Shown one piece after another: positions 1-8,336 of a DNA stretch of 8,336 bases. This DNA is from Candidatus Accumulibacter iunctus (GTDB lineage Bacteria; Pseudomonadota; Gammaproteobacteria; Burkholderiales; Rhodocyclaceae). Made by a program: the position numbers and the translations under genes. The notes under the pieces are model-generated. The model was not told the DNA's origin. It did no database searches and saw only the letters and a list, made by a program, of their open reading frames with translations. Each line of letters begins with the position of its first letter. Within the stretch, counting starts at the first letter, position 1. The DNA lies in the NCBI GenBank assembly GCA_002345025.1, contig DDUX01000069.1, positions 1 to 8,336 of the forward strand. Reading direction: 5' to 3'.

Positions 1-59
1 CTCCGCCCCCCCCCCCCGCGCGCGGAACGCGCAAGTGGGAGAGGGTTGGGGTGAGGGTT
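1..59. other. Contig-end region after treS-mak: C homopolymer and short palindrome
   Basis: This short stretch downstream of the treS-mak stop has no gene. Positions 6 to 17 are twelve C in a row. Positions 20 to 32 form a perfect 5 bp inverted repeat (gcgcg, loop gaa, cgcgc), which could be part of a transcription terminator for the glucan genes, although no T-tract follows on the minus strand. The homopolymer at the very edge of the contig is more likely an assembly or sequencing artefact than real sequence, so the first roughly 20 bases should not be trusted. Confidence 0.5.
33..58. repeat. Half of a probable interspersed G-rich intergenic repeat
   Basis: The bases read gggagagggttggggtgagg, starting at 38. 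This resembles, from general knowledge, one arm of a palindromic intergenic repeat common in GC-rich proteobacteria, in which a ccctcaccccaaccctctccc arm is followed by its complement. Only one arm is readable here; the other would fall at the contig edge. It sits two bases after the treS-mak stop, the usual setting for such REP-like elements, where they can form a 3' hairpin on the transcript. Copy number cannot be judged from this window. Confidence 0.4.
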
Positions 60-3335
<3,276 letters not shown>

Positions 3336-3356
3336 TAGCCGGACGCGAGCCCCCTA
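3336..3356 (-). promoter_or_regulatory. Ribosome binding site of treS-mak overlapping the glgE stop
   Basis: Read on the minus strand, the glgE stop TAG runs directly into GGGGG and the treS-mak ATG follows 18 bases after the stop. The purine run overlaps the glgE termination codon and is the only Shine-Dalgarno-like element in the gap, though its spacing to the ATG (about 13 bases) is longer than ideal. No terminator or promoter fits in the gap, so glgE and treS-mak should share one transcript and may be translationally coupled. Confidence 0.5.
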
Positions 3357-5342
3357 CATGCACGGTGTTGCGTAATCGACTTGTTCCCACGCGCCGATAC
3401 GATAGATCTCGCAAGGGTTCACCCGCGGGTCGAGCCGGACCAGCCGCTTGGAGCCGCGCCACAGGTGGCGGGCACCGGTCAGCATCTCGACGACCTGGTA
3501 GGTGTCCCCCTCGCCCAGCCCCATGTCGCCCACCGGGAAGCTCAGCTCCGCCTCGTGAACGTCGAATGGGTCGAGGTTGACGGCGATGAACACCATGTTG
3601 CCCCGGCCCGGCGTCATCTTTCCGTAAAAAAGGATGTTGTCGTCGTCCGCCGGGTAGAACCTGAGGTTCTCCAGCTCGTGCAGCGCCGGGTTCTCCCGCC
3701 GGATCAGGTTGATGCGGGTGATGAAGTCCTTGATGTTCCCCGGCCGGTCCCAGTCCCAGACCTTGTAGTCGTACTTCTCGGAGTTGAGGTACTCCTCCTT
3801 ACCCGGGATCGGCGTCGCCTCGCACAGCTCGAAGCCGTTGTAGATGCCGTAGACGCTGGACAGCGTCGACGCCAGGACGAAGCGGATCTGGTGCGCCGGC
3901 CGGCCGCCCGTCTGCAGGAACGGCGGGTTGATGTCGGGCGTGTTGGCGAAGAAATTTGGCCGCAAATACTCCTTGTCGTGGGACTGGGTCAACTCGGTGA
4001 GGTACTCGATCAGCTCGCCCTTGAAGTTGCGCCACGTGAAGTACGTGTACGACTGGTTGAAGCCGACCTTGGCCATCATCTTGAGCATTGGCGGCCGGGT
4101 GAAGGCCTCGGCGAGGAAGATCACCTCAGGGTCACGGGCGCGCACCTCGCGGGTCATCCACTCCCAGAAGGGGACCGGCTTGGTGTGCGGATTGTCGACG
4201 CGGAAGATCTTCACCCCCTGCTCGACCCAGAACAGGATCACCGACAGCAGCTCCCGCCACAGCGCCTGCTGGTGCGGCCCGTAGAAGTTGACGTTGACGA
4301 TATCCTGGTACTTCTTCGGCGGGTTCTCGGCGTACTTGATCGATCCGTCGGGCCGATGAAAGAACCACTCCGGGTGCTCGGCGACGTAGGGATGGTCGGG
4401 CGAGCAGTTCATCACGTAATCGAGGGCGATTTCGATCCCCAGTTCGCGGCAGGTGGCGACGAACTCGTCCCAGTCGGCCCAGGTGCCGAGCTGCGGCTCG
4501 AGCCCCATGTGCCCGCCGTGCTCATTGCCGATCGCCCACGGGCTGCCGACGTCGCCCGGAAGCGCCACCAGGCTGTTGTTCTTGCCCTTGCGGAAGCTGT
4601 GACCGATCGGATGGATCGGCGGCAGATAGACGACATCGAAGCCCATCGCCTTGATGTCGCGCAGGCGGCGGATGCTGTCCTGCAGCGTGCCATGCCGGTA
4701 GGGCATGCTGCCCTGCGAGCGGGGAAAGAACTCGTACCAGGCGGCGAAGCGCGTCACCGGGCGATTGACCATGATCGTCAGCGCCGGGCTCAGCTCGTAG
4801 CCCTCGCTGCGGTCCGGGCAGCTCGCCATCAGGCTGCGCATGACGGCGCCGACACCGAGGTCGATCGCGCCCTGCTGTTCGCCGACGGCGAGCGCGCTCT
4901 CCATCGCCGCCAGCAGGCCGTTGATGCGGGTCCGTTCGGCTGGCGCCGCGAGGGCGGCTGAGGCTTTGATGATCTGCAGACCTTCCAGCAGCTCGCTGTT
5001 GAGATCGGCGCCGGGGACGTTCTTCTTGCTGATCTCGTCGACCCATGACAGGTAGTGCTCGGCGTAGGCTTCGATGGTGTACTCCCAGCGGCCGATGGCG
5101 CCAACCGTGAAGTCGCCGTACCAGCGGTCGTTGTCGCCCTGGGTCATCGGGCTTTCATGCCACCGCTTCTCGCCGACCCGACGCACCTTGAGTACGGCGG
5201 CCAGCTTGTCGTGGCCTTCCTTGTAGATGTCGGCGCTGACGGCGACCTTTTCGCCGACGACACGTTTGATGGGGAAGCGGCCACCTTCGATTCGCGGCTC
5301 GACCGCTTCGATGATCACGCGGGGGTAGTTCTCGGGAACCAT
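3354..5342 (-). CDS. glgE: Alpha-1,4-glucan:maltose-1-phosphate maltosyltransferase (GlgE)
   Basis: GlgE (GH13_3) transfers maltosyl units from alpha-maltose-1-phosphate to the non-reducing ends of alpha-1,4-glucan, releasing phosphate, in the cytoplasm. With this start the protein has 662 residues, normal for the family. An N-terminal beta-sandwich domain occupies about 8 to 105 and a helical insert about 110 to 175. The catalytic barrel runs from about 195 to 560, followed by a C-terminal beta domain. The nucleophile is D383 in IFRVDNPHTKP, the acid/base E412 in FLAEAFTRP, and the third acid D470 in ANTPDIN. The family stretch AENPPKKYQDI is at 338 to 348. Start choice: AGGAG at 5350 to 5354 lies 7 bases before this ATG. 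An ATG directly upstream (5345) is nearly as good. The frame stays open to an ATG at 5450, but that extension is hairpin-rich, lies upstream of the ribosome site and is not GlgE-like. treS-mak follows after 18 bases; glgM precedes. Confidence 0.95.
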   Translation of the reverse strand: MVPENYPRVIIEAVEPRIEGGRFPIKRVVGEKVAVSADIYKEGHDKLAAVLKVRRVGEKRWHESPMTQGDNDRWYGDFTVGAIGRWEYTIEAYAEHYLSWVDEISKKNVPGADLNSELLEGLQIIKASAALAAPAERTRINGLLAAMESALAVGEQQGAIDLGVGAVMRSLMASCPDRSEGYELSPALTIMVNRPVTRFAAWYEFFPRSQGSMPYRHGTLQDSIRRLRDIKAMGFDVVYLPPIHPIGHSFRKGKNNSLVALPGDVGSPWAIGNEHGGHMGLEPQLGTWADWDEFVATCRELGIEIALDYVMNCSPDHPYVAEHPEWFFHRPDGSIKYAENPPKKYQDIVNVNFYGPHQQALWRELLSVILFWVEQGVKIFRVDNPHTKPVPFWEWMTREVRARDPEVIFLAEAFTRPPMLKMMAKVGFNQSYTYFTWRNFKGELIEYLTELTQSHDKEYLRPNFFANTPDINPPFLQTGGRPAHQIRFVLASTLSSVYGIYNGFELCEATPIPGKEEYLNSEKYDYKVWDWDRPGNIKDFITRINLIRRENPALHELENLRFYPADDDNILFYGKMTPGRGNMVFIAVNLDPFDVHEAELSFPVGDMGLGEGDTYQVVEMLTGARHLWRGSKRLVRLDPRVNPCEIYRIGAWEQVDYATPCM

Positions 5343-5349
5343 CATGCTG

Positions 5350-5354
5350 CTCCT
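5350..5354 (-). promoter_or_regulatory. Shine-Dalgarno AGGAG that sets the glgE start
   Basis: AGGAG on the minus strand lies 7 bases before the ATG at 5342 and 4 bases before the adjacent ATG at 5345. It argues against the longer frame starting at 5450, and slightly favours the second ATG of the pair. Confidence 0.75.
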
Positions 5355-5390
5355 GAATCCAGTGCCGGCCTCGCCGGCTGGGAAAGTCTC

Positions 5391-5419
5391 AAAACCGGAC
5401 AGGCGCTGCCTGCCTGTCC
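5391..5419 (-). terminator. Possible weak intrinsic terminator or attenuator between glgM and glgE
   Basis: On the minus strand, GGACAGGC and GCCTGTCC form a perfect 8 bp GC-rich stem around a 7-base loop (5397 to 5419), followed two bases later by TTTT (5391 to 5394) and then GAGACTTT. The geometry is terminator-like but the T-tract is only four bases, so partial read-through into glgE is more likely than full termination. The element could set glgM expression relative to glgE-treS. Confidence 0.4.
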
Positions 5420-5522
5420 ATCCAGGCCGGTGGCCGGCATCGCCGCTCACCGGGTCCGGTGCCGGGCCGCGGAACGACCGCTTCGCGGTCCGTCCCGGCG
5501 TTGCGCCCGCCCGGAGTGAAGA

Positions 5523-6731
5523 TCATTTCAGCAGCGAATCGTAGAGCTGCTTCGTCTGCTGCGCGATGCTCGTCCAGCTGAAGACGTCACGCGCGCGCTT
5601 CTGACCCGCCGCAGCCATAGACTCGGCGAGTTCCGGGTTGTCGAGAATCCTGTTGATCGCTGCCGCCAGGTCGCGTGAGAACAGGTCCGGATTCACCGGT
5701 TCGAAGGGGGCGACGTGCAACTGCTCGAGTGGCACCAGGAAGCCGGTGACGCCGTCGATGACGACCTCCTTGATGCCGCCGACGGCACTGGCGACGACGG
5801 CGGTCCGGCACGCCATGGCCTCGAGGTTGATGATCCCGAACGGTTCGTAGATCGATGGGCAGCAGAATACCGTGGCGTGCGAGTACAGCTCGATTGCCTC
5901 TTCCTTGCTGACCATCTCCTGAATCCAGATGACGTTGCTGAAGCCCTCCTGCCGGACCCGCTTGACCGCCGTCTCCATCTCGTGCAGTACTTCCTTGGTG
6001 TCGGCGGCGCCCGCACAGAGGACGATCTGCGCATCGCGGTTGATGTAATGGATCGCGTTGACCAGATGGATGATTCCCTTCTGGCGGGTGATGCGGCCAA
6101 CGAAGAGGACGATCGGTTTGCCGGGATCGACGCCATACTTTTCCAGCGCCGTGGTTTCGTCGGTCGGGTGGTACTGGTCGACGTTGATGCCGTTGTAGAT
6201 CACCGAGATCTTGGCCGGGTCGATGTCGAAGTGCTCGAGGATGTCCTGCTTGGTTCCCTCGGAGACGGCGATCACCGCGTCGGCCATGCTCAGGGAGGTC
6301 CTCTCGATCCACGACGACATGTCGTAGCCGCAGCCGAGCTGTTCGCGTTTCCACGGCCGCAGTGGTTCGAGCGAGTGCACCGTGTGCACCAGCGGGATGC
6401 CGTAGAGGGTTTTCGCCAGAATGCCGCCGAGATGGGCATACCAGGTGTGCACATGCACAATGTCGGCATCGACCTGTTCGCTGAGCGTTTCGAGGTTCGC
6501 CTCGAAGGTGTCGAGAGCGCCGCTGAGCTTCTTATCCACATGGGCAAAGCTGCCGTTGCCGAAGGGGAAGCCCTTGACGCGCACGCCGTCGACCACGGTG
6601 TCCTGGTCACCGAACGAGCGGACTTCGACATGCATCAGTTTGGCCAGTTCGCCAGACAGATACTCGACGTGCACACCGGCTCCGCCGTACACGTACGGCG
6701 GGTACTCTCGCGTCAATAGCAGTACTTTCAT
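5523..6731 (-). CDS. glgM: GT4 glycogen synthase / alpha-maltose-1-phosphate synthase (GlgA-Coryne/GlgM family)
   Basis: This 402-residue cytoplasmic GT4 retaining glycosyltransferase matches, by recognition, the actinobacterial-type glycogen synthase family, whose mycobacterial member (GlgM) makes alpha-maltose-1-phosphate from ADP-glucose and glucose-1-phosphate. The N-terminal Rossmann lobe opens with LLLTREYPPYVYGGAGVH (4 to 21) and contains HVHTWY (93 to 98) and HSLEPLRPWK (119 to 128). The C-terminal lobe carries VGRITRQKG (211 to 219), with the expected nucleotide-sugar-binding R214 and K218, and the EX7E motif from E296 to E304 in YEPFGIINLEAMAC. The length is typical of this family and shorter than classical GT5 GlgA. 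The ATG at 6731 has GGAAAG seven bases upstream and matches the family N-terminus. An in-frame ATG at 6746 adds five residues but lacks a ribosome site. Being first in a cluster with glgE and treS-mak favours a maltose-1-phosphate role; plain glycogen synthase (glgA) remains possible. Confidence 0.92.
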   Translation of the reverse strand: MKVLLLTREYPPYVYGGAGVHVEYLSGELAKLMHVEVRSFGDQDTVVDGVRVKGFPFGNGSFAHVDKKLSGALDTFEANLETLSEQVDADIVHVHTWYAHLGGILAKTLYGIPLVHTVHSLEPLRPWKREQLGCGYDMSSWIERTSLSMADAVIAVSEGTKQDILEHFDIDPAKISVIYNGINVDQYHPTDETTALEKYGVDPGKPIVLFVGRITRQKGIIHLVNAIHYINRDAQIVLCAGAADTKEVLHEMETAVKRVRQEGFSNVIWIQEMVSKEEAIELYSHATVFCCPSIYEPFGIINLEAMACRTAVVASAVGGIKEVVIDGVTGFLVPLEQLHVAPFEPVNPDLFSRDLAAAINRILDNPELAESMAAAGQKRARDVFSWTSIAQQTKQLYDSLLK

Positions 6732-6765
6732 CGCGGTACTTTCCATTATCGATATGTGGATTTGG

Positions 6766-6780
6766 CGCGCCCCCGGCGCG
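6766..6780 (-). other. Perfect hairpin in the presumed glgM 5' leader
   Basis: cgcgcc (6766 to 6771) and ggcgcg (6775 to 6780) form a 6 bp all-GC stem with a 3-base loop, about 35 bases upstream of the glgM ATG. If transcription starts near 6792 the hairpin would be in the mRNA leader and could stabilise the transcript or affect initiation. No T-tract follows it on the minus strand, so it is not an intrinsic terminator. Confidence 0.4.
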
Positions 6781-6798
6781 TCGATTGAAGGCCCTGGC

Positions 6799-6804
6799 AT
6801 TGTA
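6799..6804 (-). promoter_or_regulatory. Candidate -10 box for glgM
   Basis: The minus strand reads TACAAT here, five of six matches to TATAAT, and would place the transcription start near 6792 with a leader of about 60 bases. The -35 region is poor: the best I find is CTGGCC at an 18-base spacing, with three matches to TTGACA. An activator-dependent or other-sigma promoter is possible. The ggccg/cggcc inverted repeat at 6813 to 6826 lies within the -10/-35 spacer region and could be an operator. Confidence 0.4.
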
Positions 6805-6868
6805 TCGGGAAAGGCCGTCGGCGGCCAGAATCGGCAGGATTCTGTTGCGTTGCAGCAGCCGTCGGGGT

Positions 6869-6900
6869 GCGTCTGCCGGCGGCACGCGCATCTGCCGGCG
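6869..6900. repeat. Two copies of a 13-base direct repeat
   Basis: The sequence gcRtctgccggcg occurs at 6869 to 6881 and 6888 to 6900, with a single g/a difference, starting 19 bases apart. The pair lies upstream of the tsaB -10 box and on the far side of the presumed glgM promoter. It could be a tandem protein-binding site, but GC-rich sequence makes chance repeats of this size plausible. Confidence 0.35.
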
Positions 6901-6936
6901 AGCGCTGCAGCAGGCGACGTCGGCGCTCAGCGCGGG

Positions 6937-6942
6937 TAGAAT
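6937..6942 (+). promoter_or_regulatory. Candidate -10 box for tsaB, nearly abutting its start codon
   Basis: TAGAAT matches five of six bases of TATAAT and ends seven bases before the tsaB ATG, so a start about seven bases downstream would fall at 6949 or 6950. A weak -35 (gcgacg, 6914 to 6919, 17-base spacing, three matches to TTGACA) is present. The implied transcript has essentially no leader, and there is no convincing Shine-Dalgarno site before the ATG. Confidence 0.45.
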
Positions 6943-6949
6943 ACGGGCG

Positions 6950-7627
6950 ATGAATCTGCTGGCCATCGACACTTCCACCGAGTCCGGCTCGATCGCCCTC
7001 TGGTGCGACGGTGAGCTGCTGCAGCGCCGTTGCCCGGCCGGTCTGGCGCATTCGCAGACCTTGCTGCCGCTGCTGGGCAGCACCCTGAAGGCCGCCGGAC
7101 TCGGTTATCGCGATTTGCATGGGATCGCCTTCGCCGCCGGTCCGGGTTCCTTCACCGGTCTGCGTGTCGCCTGCGGTGTCGCGCAGGGGCTGGCTGTTGC
7201 GCATGCCTTGCCGGTGATCGCCGTCGGCACGCTTGAGGCGATGGCCCTGGCGAGTGGCGGCGAACGGGTGATCGTCCTTCTCGACGCGCGCATGGGTGAG
7301 GTCTATCACGGCCGCTTCGTCGCCGGCGGACCGGCGCTGGCGGCGGCTGTCTGCCACCCTGGCGAGCTGCCGCTGCCTGATACCGCGGGCTGGCTCGCCT
7401 GTGGCAACGGCCTGGCCGCCCACCCGCTGCTGCGGCAACGGCTGTCGGAGCGCGTCTGCGACTGGCTGCCCGATCTGCTGCCGGATGCCGGATCGGTCGC
7501 CCGCCTGGCGGCGCCGCGGCTGGCGCGTGGTGAAGGCATGGACCCGGCGGCGGTGGCGCCTGTCTACGTGCGCAACAAGGTTGCGCTGACGATCGCCGAG
7601 CGCCTGGCAAGCGGAGGCAGGGCTTGA
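6950..7627 (+). CDS. tsaB: tRNA threonylcarbamoyladenosine biosynthesis protein TsaB
   Basis: TsaB is the non-catalytic ASKHA-fold partner of TsaD in the complex that transfers threonylcarbamoyl to A37 of ANN-decoding tRNAs (t6A), an essential cytoplasmic process in most bacteria. The 225-residue protein begins MNLLAIDTST, the family's usual start, and carries AHSQTLLP (33 to 40), the signature GPGSFTGLR (64 to 72), LLDARMGEVY (110 to 119) and the C-terminal YVRNKVALT (206 to 214). The length is normal. An in-frame ATG at 6785 would add 55 residues of arginine-rich, non-homologous sequence and is rejected. The gene has no clear Shine-Dalgarno site; a TAGAAT box lies just upstream. rimI overlaps its stop by four bases, the common tsaB-rimI pairing in proteobacteria. 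Confidence 0.96.
   Translation: MNLLAIDTSTESGSIALWCDGELLQRRCPAGLAHSQTLLPLLGSTLKAAGLGYRDLHGIAFAAGPGSFTGLRVACGVAQGLAVAHALPVIAVGTLEAMALASGGERVIVLLDARMGEVYHGRFVAGGPALAAAVCHPGELPLPDTAGWLACGNGLAAHPLLRQRLSERVCDWLPDLLPDAGSVARLAAPRLARGEGMDPAAVAPVYVRNKVALTIAERLASGGRA
7613..7617 (+). promoter_or_regulatory. Shine-Dalgarno GGAGG supporting a TTG start for rimI
   Basis: GGAGG inside the end of tsaB lies 6 bases before the TTG at 7624. The other in-frame candidates, GTG at 7633 and 7639 and ATG at 7654, are 15 or more bases away and have poorer sites, so TTG is the best-supported start. Confidence 0.7.
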
Positions 7628-8100
7628 ACGCGGTGCTGGTGCCGCGCATCGAGATGCTGCCGCTGGGCGATGCCGACGTCGACGAGATGGTGGCGATCGA
7701 GAACCGTGTTTTTCCCTATCCGTGGACACGCGGCAACTTCGTCGATTCGATCGCCAGCGGTTACAGCGCCTGGGGTTGTCGTGTCGTCGGCGAACTGGTC
7801 GGCTACTTCGTGCTGATGATTGCCGTCGACGAGGCGCACCTGCTCAACATCAGCGTTGACCAGAAGCGACAGCGGATGGGCTTTGGCGCCCGCCTGCTGG
7901 AGCAGGCGATGAGCACGGCGCGGCAGGCCGGTACGAGCAGCCTGTTGCTCGAGGTGCGGCCGTCGAACCTCGCCGCGCTGGCGCTGTATCGACAATACGG
8001 TTTTCGGCAGATTGGCTTCCGACGAGCTTACTACACTGCGGCTGCGGGATGCGAAGACGCGCTCGTGCTGCGGCGCGAGCTCAGCAGGATTCCGGCGTGA
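7624..8100 (+). CDS. rimI: N-terminal-alanine acetyltransferase RimI (GNAT family)
   Basis: RimI is a GNAT acetyltransferase that acetylates the N-terminal alanine of ribosomal protein S18 using acetyl-CoA. The 158-residue protein shows the N-terminal IENRVFPYPWTRGNF segment (25 to 39), the core strand LLNISVDQKRQRMGFGARLL (73 to 92) with the acetyl-CoA loop QRMGFG (83 to 88), and LLLEVRPSNLAALALYRQYGF (107 to 127). E110 and Y122 correspond to the catalytic glutamate and tyrosine of E. coli RimI, and RRAYY (133 to 137) follows. The start is TTG, chosen because GGAGG lies six bases upstream; the TTG overlaps the tsaB stop as TTGA, implying coupled translation. The protein has a slightly longer N-terminus than the E. 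coli enzyme, so starting at a GTG a few codons later is possible. Its stop overlaps the next gene's GTG. Confidence 0.93.
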   Translation: MNAVLVPRIEMLPLGDADVDEMVAIENRVFPYPWTRGNFVDSIASGYSAWGCRVVGELVGYFVLMIAVDEAHLLNISVDQKRQRMGFGARLLEQAMSTARQAGTSSLLLEVRPSNLAALALYRQYGFRQIGFRRAYYTAAAGCEDALVLRRELSRIPA

Positions 8101-8336
8101 GCGGTGGCGAGCGTTTCCGCCCGCCGCTCGGGCGTCTGCAGATGCTGCACGAGATGGGCTTGTCGCCGCTCTGGCGACTGCGCCCGCAGCCTTCGCCACG
8201 CGTTTCGCCGCCGGCGGGGGGAGGGGGAGCGGGGGCGGGCAGGGACCCCCAGACCGGCGGCGAGGGCGCCGCGCCCGCGCCGCCCACCCAGGTGGCGGGG
8301 GGGGGGGGGGGGGGCCCCCCGGGGAAGGGGGGGGGG
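8097..8336 (+). CDS. Uracil-DNA glycosylase, family 4 (N-terminal part, cut by contig end)
   Basis: The frame starts with GTG overlapping the rimI stop (GTGA), with AGGA at 8086 to 8089 seven bases upstream, and stays open for all 80 codons to the end of the window. The opening residues include LQMLHEMGLSPLWRLR (14 to 29), which resembles the N-terminal helix ahead of the linker in proteobacterial family-4 uracil-DNA glycosylases, the gene commonly found after rimI. These remove uracil from DNA using an iron-sulfur enzyme core, but neither cysteines nor catalytic motifs are reached here. After about residue 35 the translation is proline, glycine and alanine rich. That could be the natural linker, but the last 40 bases are homopolymer G and C and should not be trusted. 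The family call rests mainly on the short N-terminal motif and gene order. Confidence 0.65.
   Translation, partial: MSGGERFRPPLGRLQMLHEMGLSPLWRLRPQPSPRVSPPAGGGGAGAGRDPQTGGEGAAPAPPTQVAGGGGGGPPGKGGG
8297..8336. other. Homopolymer-rich contig end, probably artefact
   Basis: The end consists of eighteen G (8297 to 8314), six C, four G, two A and ten G. Such composition mirrors the C run at the other contig end and is typical of unreliable assembly edges or poly-G read tails. The reading frame through it should not be interpreted. Confidence 0.7.

Larger units (their letters stand above)
5343..5522 (-). other. Hairpin-rich glgM-glgE intercistronic region
   Basis: This 180-base non-coding gap contains five inverted repeats, all readable directly. 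They are gaccgc/gcggtc (5476 to 5490, loop 3), caccgg/ccggtg (5448 to 5461), gccgg/ccggc (5426 to 5438, loop 3), ggacaggc/gcctgtcc (5397 to 5419, loop 7) and gccggc/gccggc (5364 to 5378, loop 3). The last lies 9 bases upstream of the glgE Shine-Dalgarno site. The gap is much longer than the 18-base glgE-treS junction. The structures could terminate or attenuate transcription, stabilise or process the mRNA, or be a degenerate intergenic repeat. I see no convincing sigma-70 promoter in it. Confidence 0.6.
6732..6949. other. Divergent intergenic region between glgM and tsaB
   Basis: This 218-base region separates the minus-strand glucan genes from plus-strand tsaB and must hold promoters for both. 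It contains a minus-strand TACAAT box, a perfect hairpin in the presumed glgM leader, a small inverted repeat (ggccg/cggcc, 6813 to 6826), a near-perfect 13-base direct repeat and a TAGAAT box beside tsaB. Both flanking genes have frames that extend into this region, but those extensions do not resemble their families, so I treat it as non-coding. Confidence 0.7.

Noticed and set aside
3381..4961. A 526-codon plus-strand frame antisense to glgE
   Set aside because: It is rich in valine, leucine, arginine and aspartate with no recognisable domain, as expected for the complement of a GC-rich gene; glgE on the other strand is certain.
5343..5450. N-terminal extension of glgE to an ATG at 5450 (36 more residues)
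   Set aside because: The extension crosses several hairpins, is not GlgE-like, and the good AGGAG site sits immediately before the ATG pair at 5345/5342.
5364..5490. CRISPR array or tandem repeat array in the glgM-glgE gap
   Set aside because: The inverted repeats differ from each other in sequence and spacing, with no recurring repeat unit or spacers.
5715..6719. A 334-codon plus-strand frame antisense to glgM
   Set aside because: It has no recognisable domain, lies wholly inside glgM and has no supporting ribosome site; it is a shadow of the GT4 gene.
6732..6800. Upstream start for glgM adding 23 residues
   Set aside because: The family N-terminus begins at MKVLLLTREYPP; the extension has no ribosome site and would include the leader hairpin.
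6785..6949. Upstream start for tsaB adding 55 residues
   Set aside because: The added sequence is arginine-rich and unlike TsaB, whose N-terminus normally begins at the MNLLAIDTST segment.
6746..7729. A 327-codon minus-strand frame across the tsaB region
   Set aside because: Its translation is arginine, glutamine and alanine rich without a domain, and it is antisense to the unmistakable TsaB protein.

Overview
The window looks like a complete short, GC-rich metagenomic contig from a Gram-negative proteobacterium. The right-hand arrangement (tsaB, then rimI, then the start of a family-4 uracil-DNA glycosylase) and the GlgE-type glucan genes on the left suggest a betaproteobacterium or related gammaproteobacterium. 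A glycogen-cycling wastewater lineage of the Accumulibacter or Competibacter kind would fit, but the sequence alone does not prove a genus. Both ends run into long C or G homopolymers, and the left end also carries half of what looks like an interspersed repeat, so the contig probably broke where assembly became unreliable.

Positions 60 to 6731 on the minus strand hold three co-directional alpha-glucan genes, read right to left. The first is a GT4 glycogen synthase / alpha-maltose-1-phosphate synthase (glgM type). The second is the maltosyltransferase glgE. The third is a trehalose synthase fused to a maltokinase (treS-mak). Together they form a GlgE pathway with two inlets. GlgM can make maltose-1-phosphate from ADP-glucose and glucose-1-phosphate. 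TreS-Mak can make it from trehalose via maltose and ATP. GlgE polymerises the maltosyl units into alpha-1,4-glucan. No branching enzyme (glgB) or ADP-glucose pyrophosphorylase (glgC) is present in the window; they may lie beyond the ends. glgE and treS-mak are 18 bases apart. glgM and glgE are separated by 180 bases packed with inverted repeats, including one terminator-like hairpin.

A 218-base divergent intergenic region (6732 to 6949) separates the glucan genes from plus-strand housekeeping genes. It carries a candidate minus-strand promoter, a perfect hairpin in the presumed glgM leader, a 13-base direct repeat with one mismatch, and a plus-strand -10-like box so close to the tsaB ATG that the tsaB transcript may be leaderless.

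Positions 6950 to 8336 on the plus strand hold tsaB (tRNA t6A synthesis), rimI (N-terminal acetyltransferase, TTG start) and the first 80 codons of a uracil-DNA glycosylase gene. Each start overlaps the preceding stop by four bases, so they are probably translationally coupled. All complete genes are intact and carry their catalytic residues. The well-supported content is a known pathway in an informative arrangement; I do not see a clearly new biological system here.
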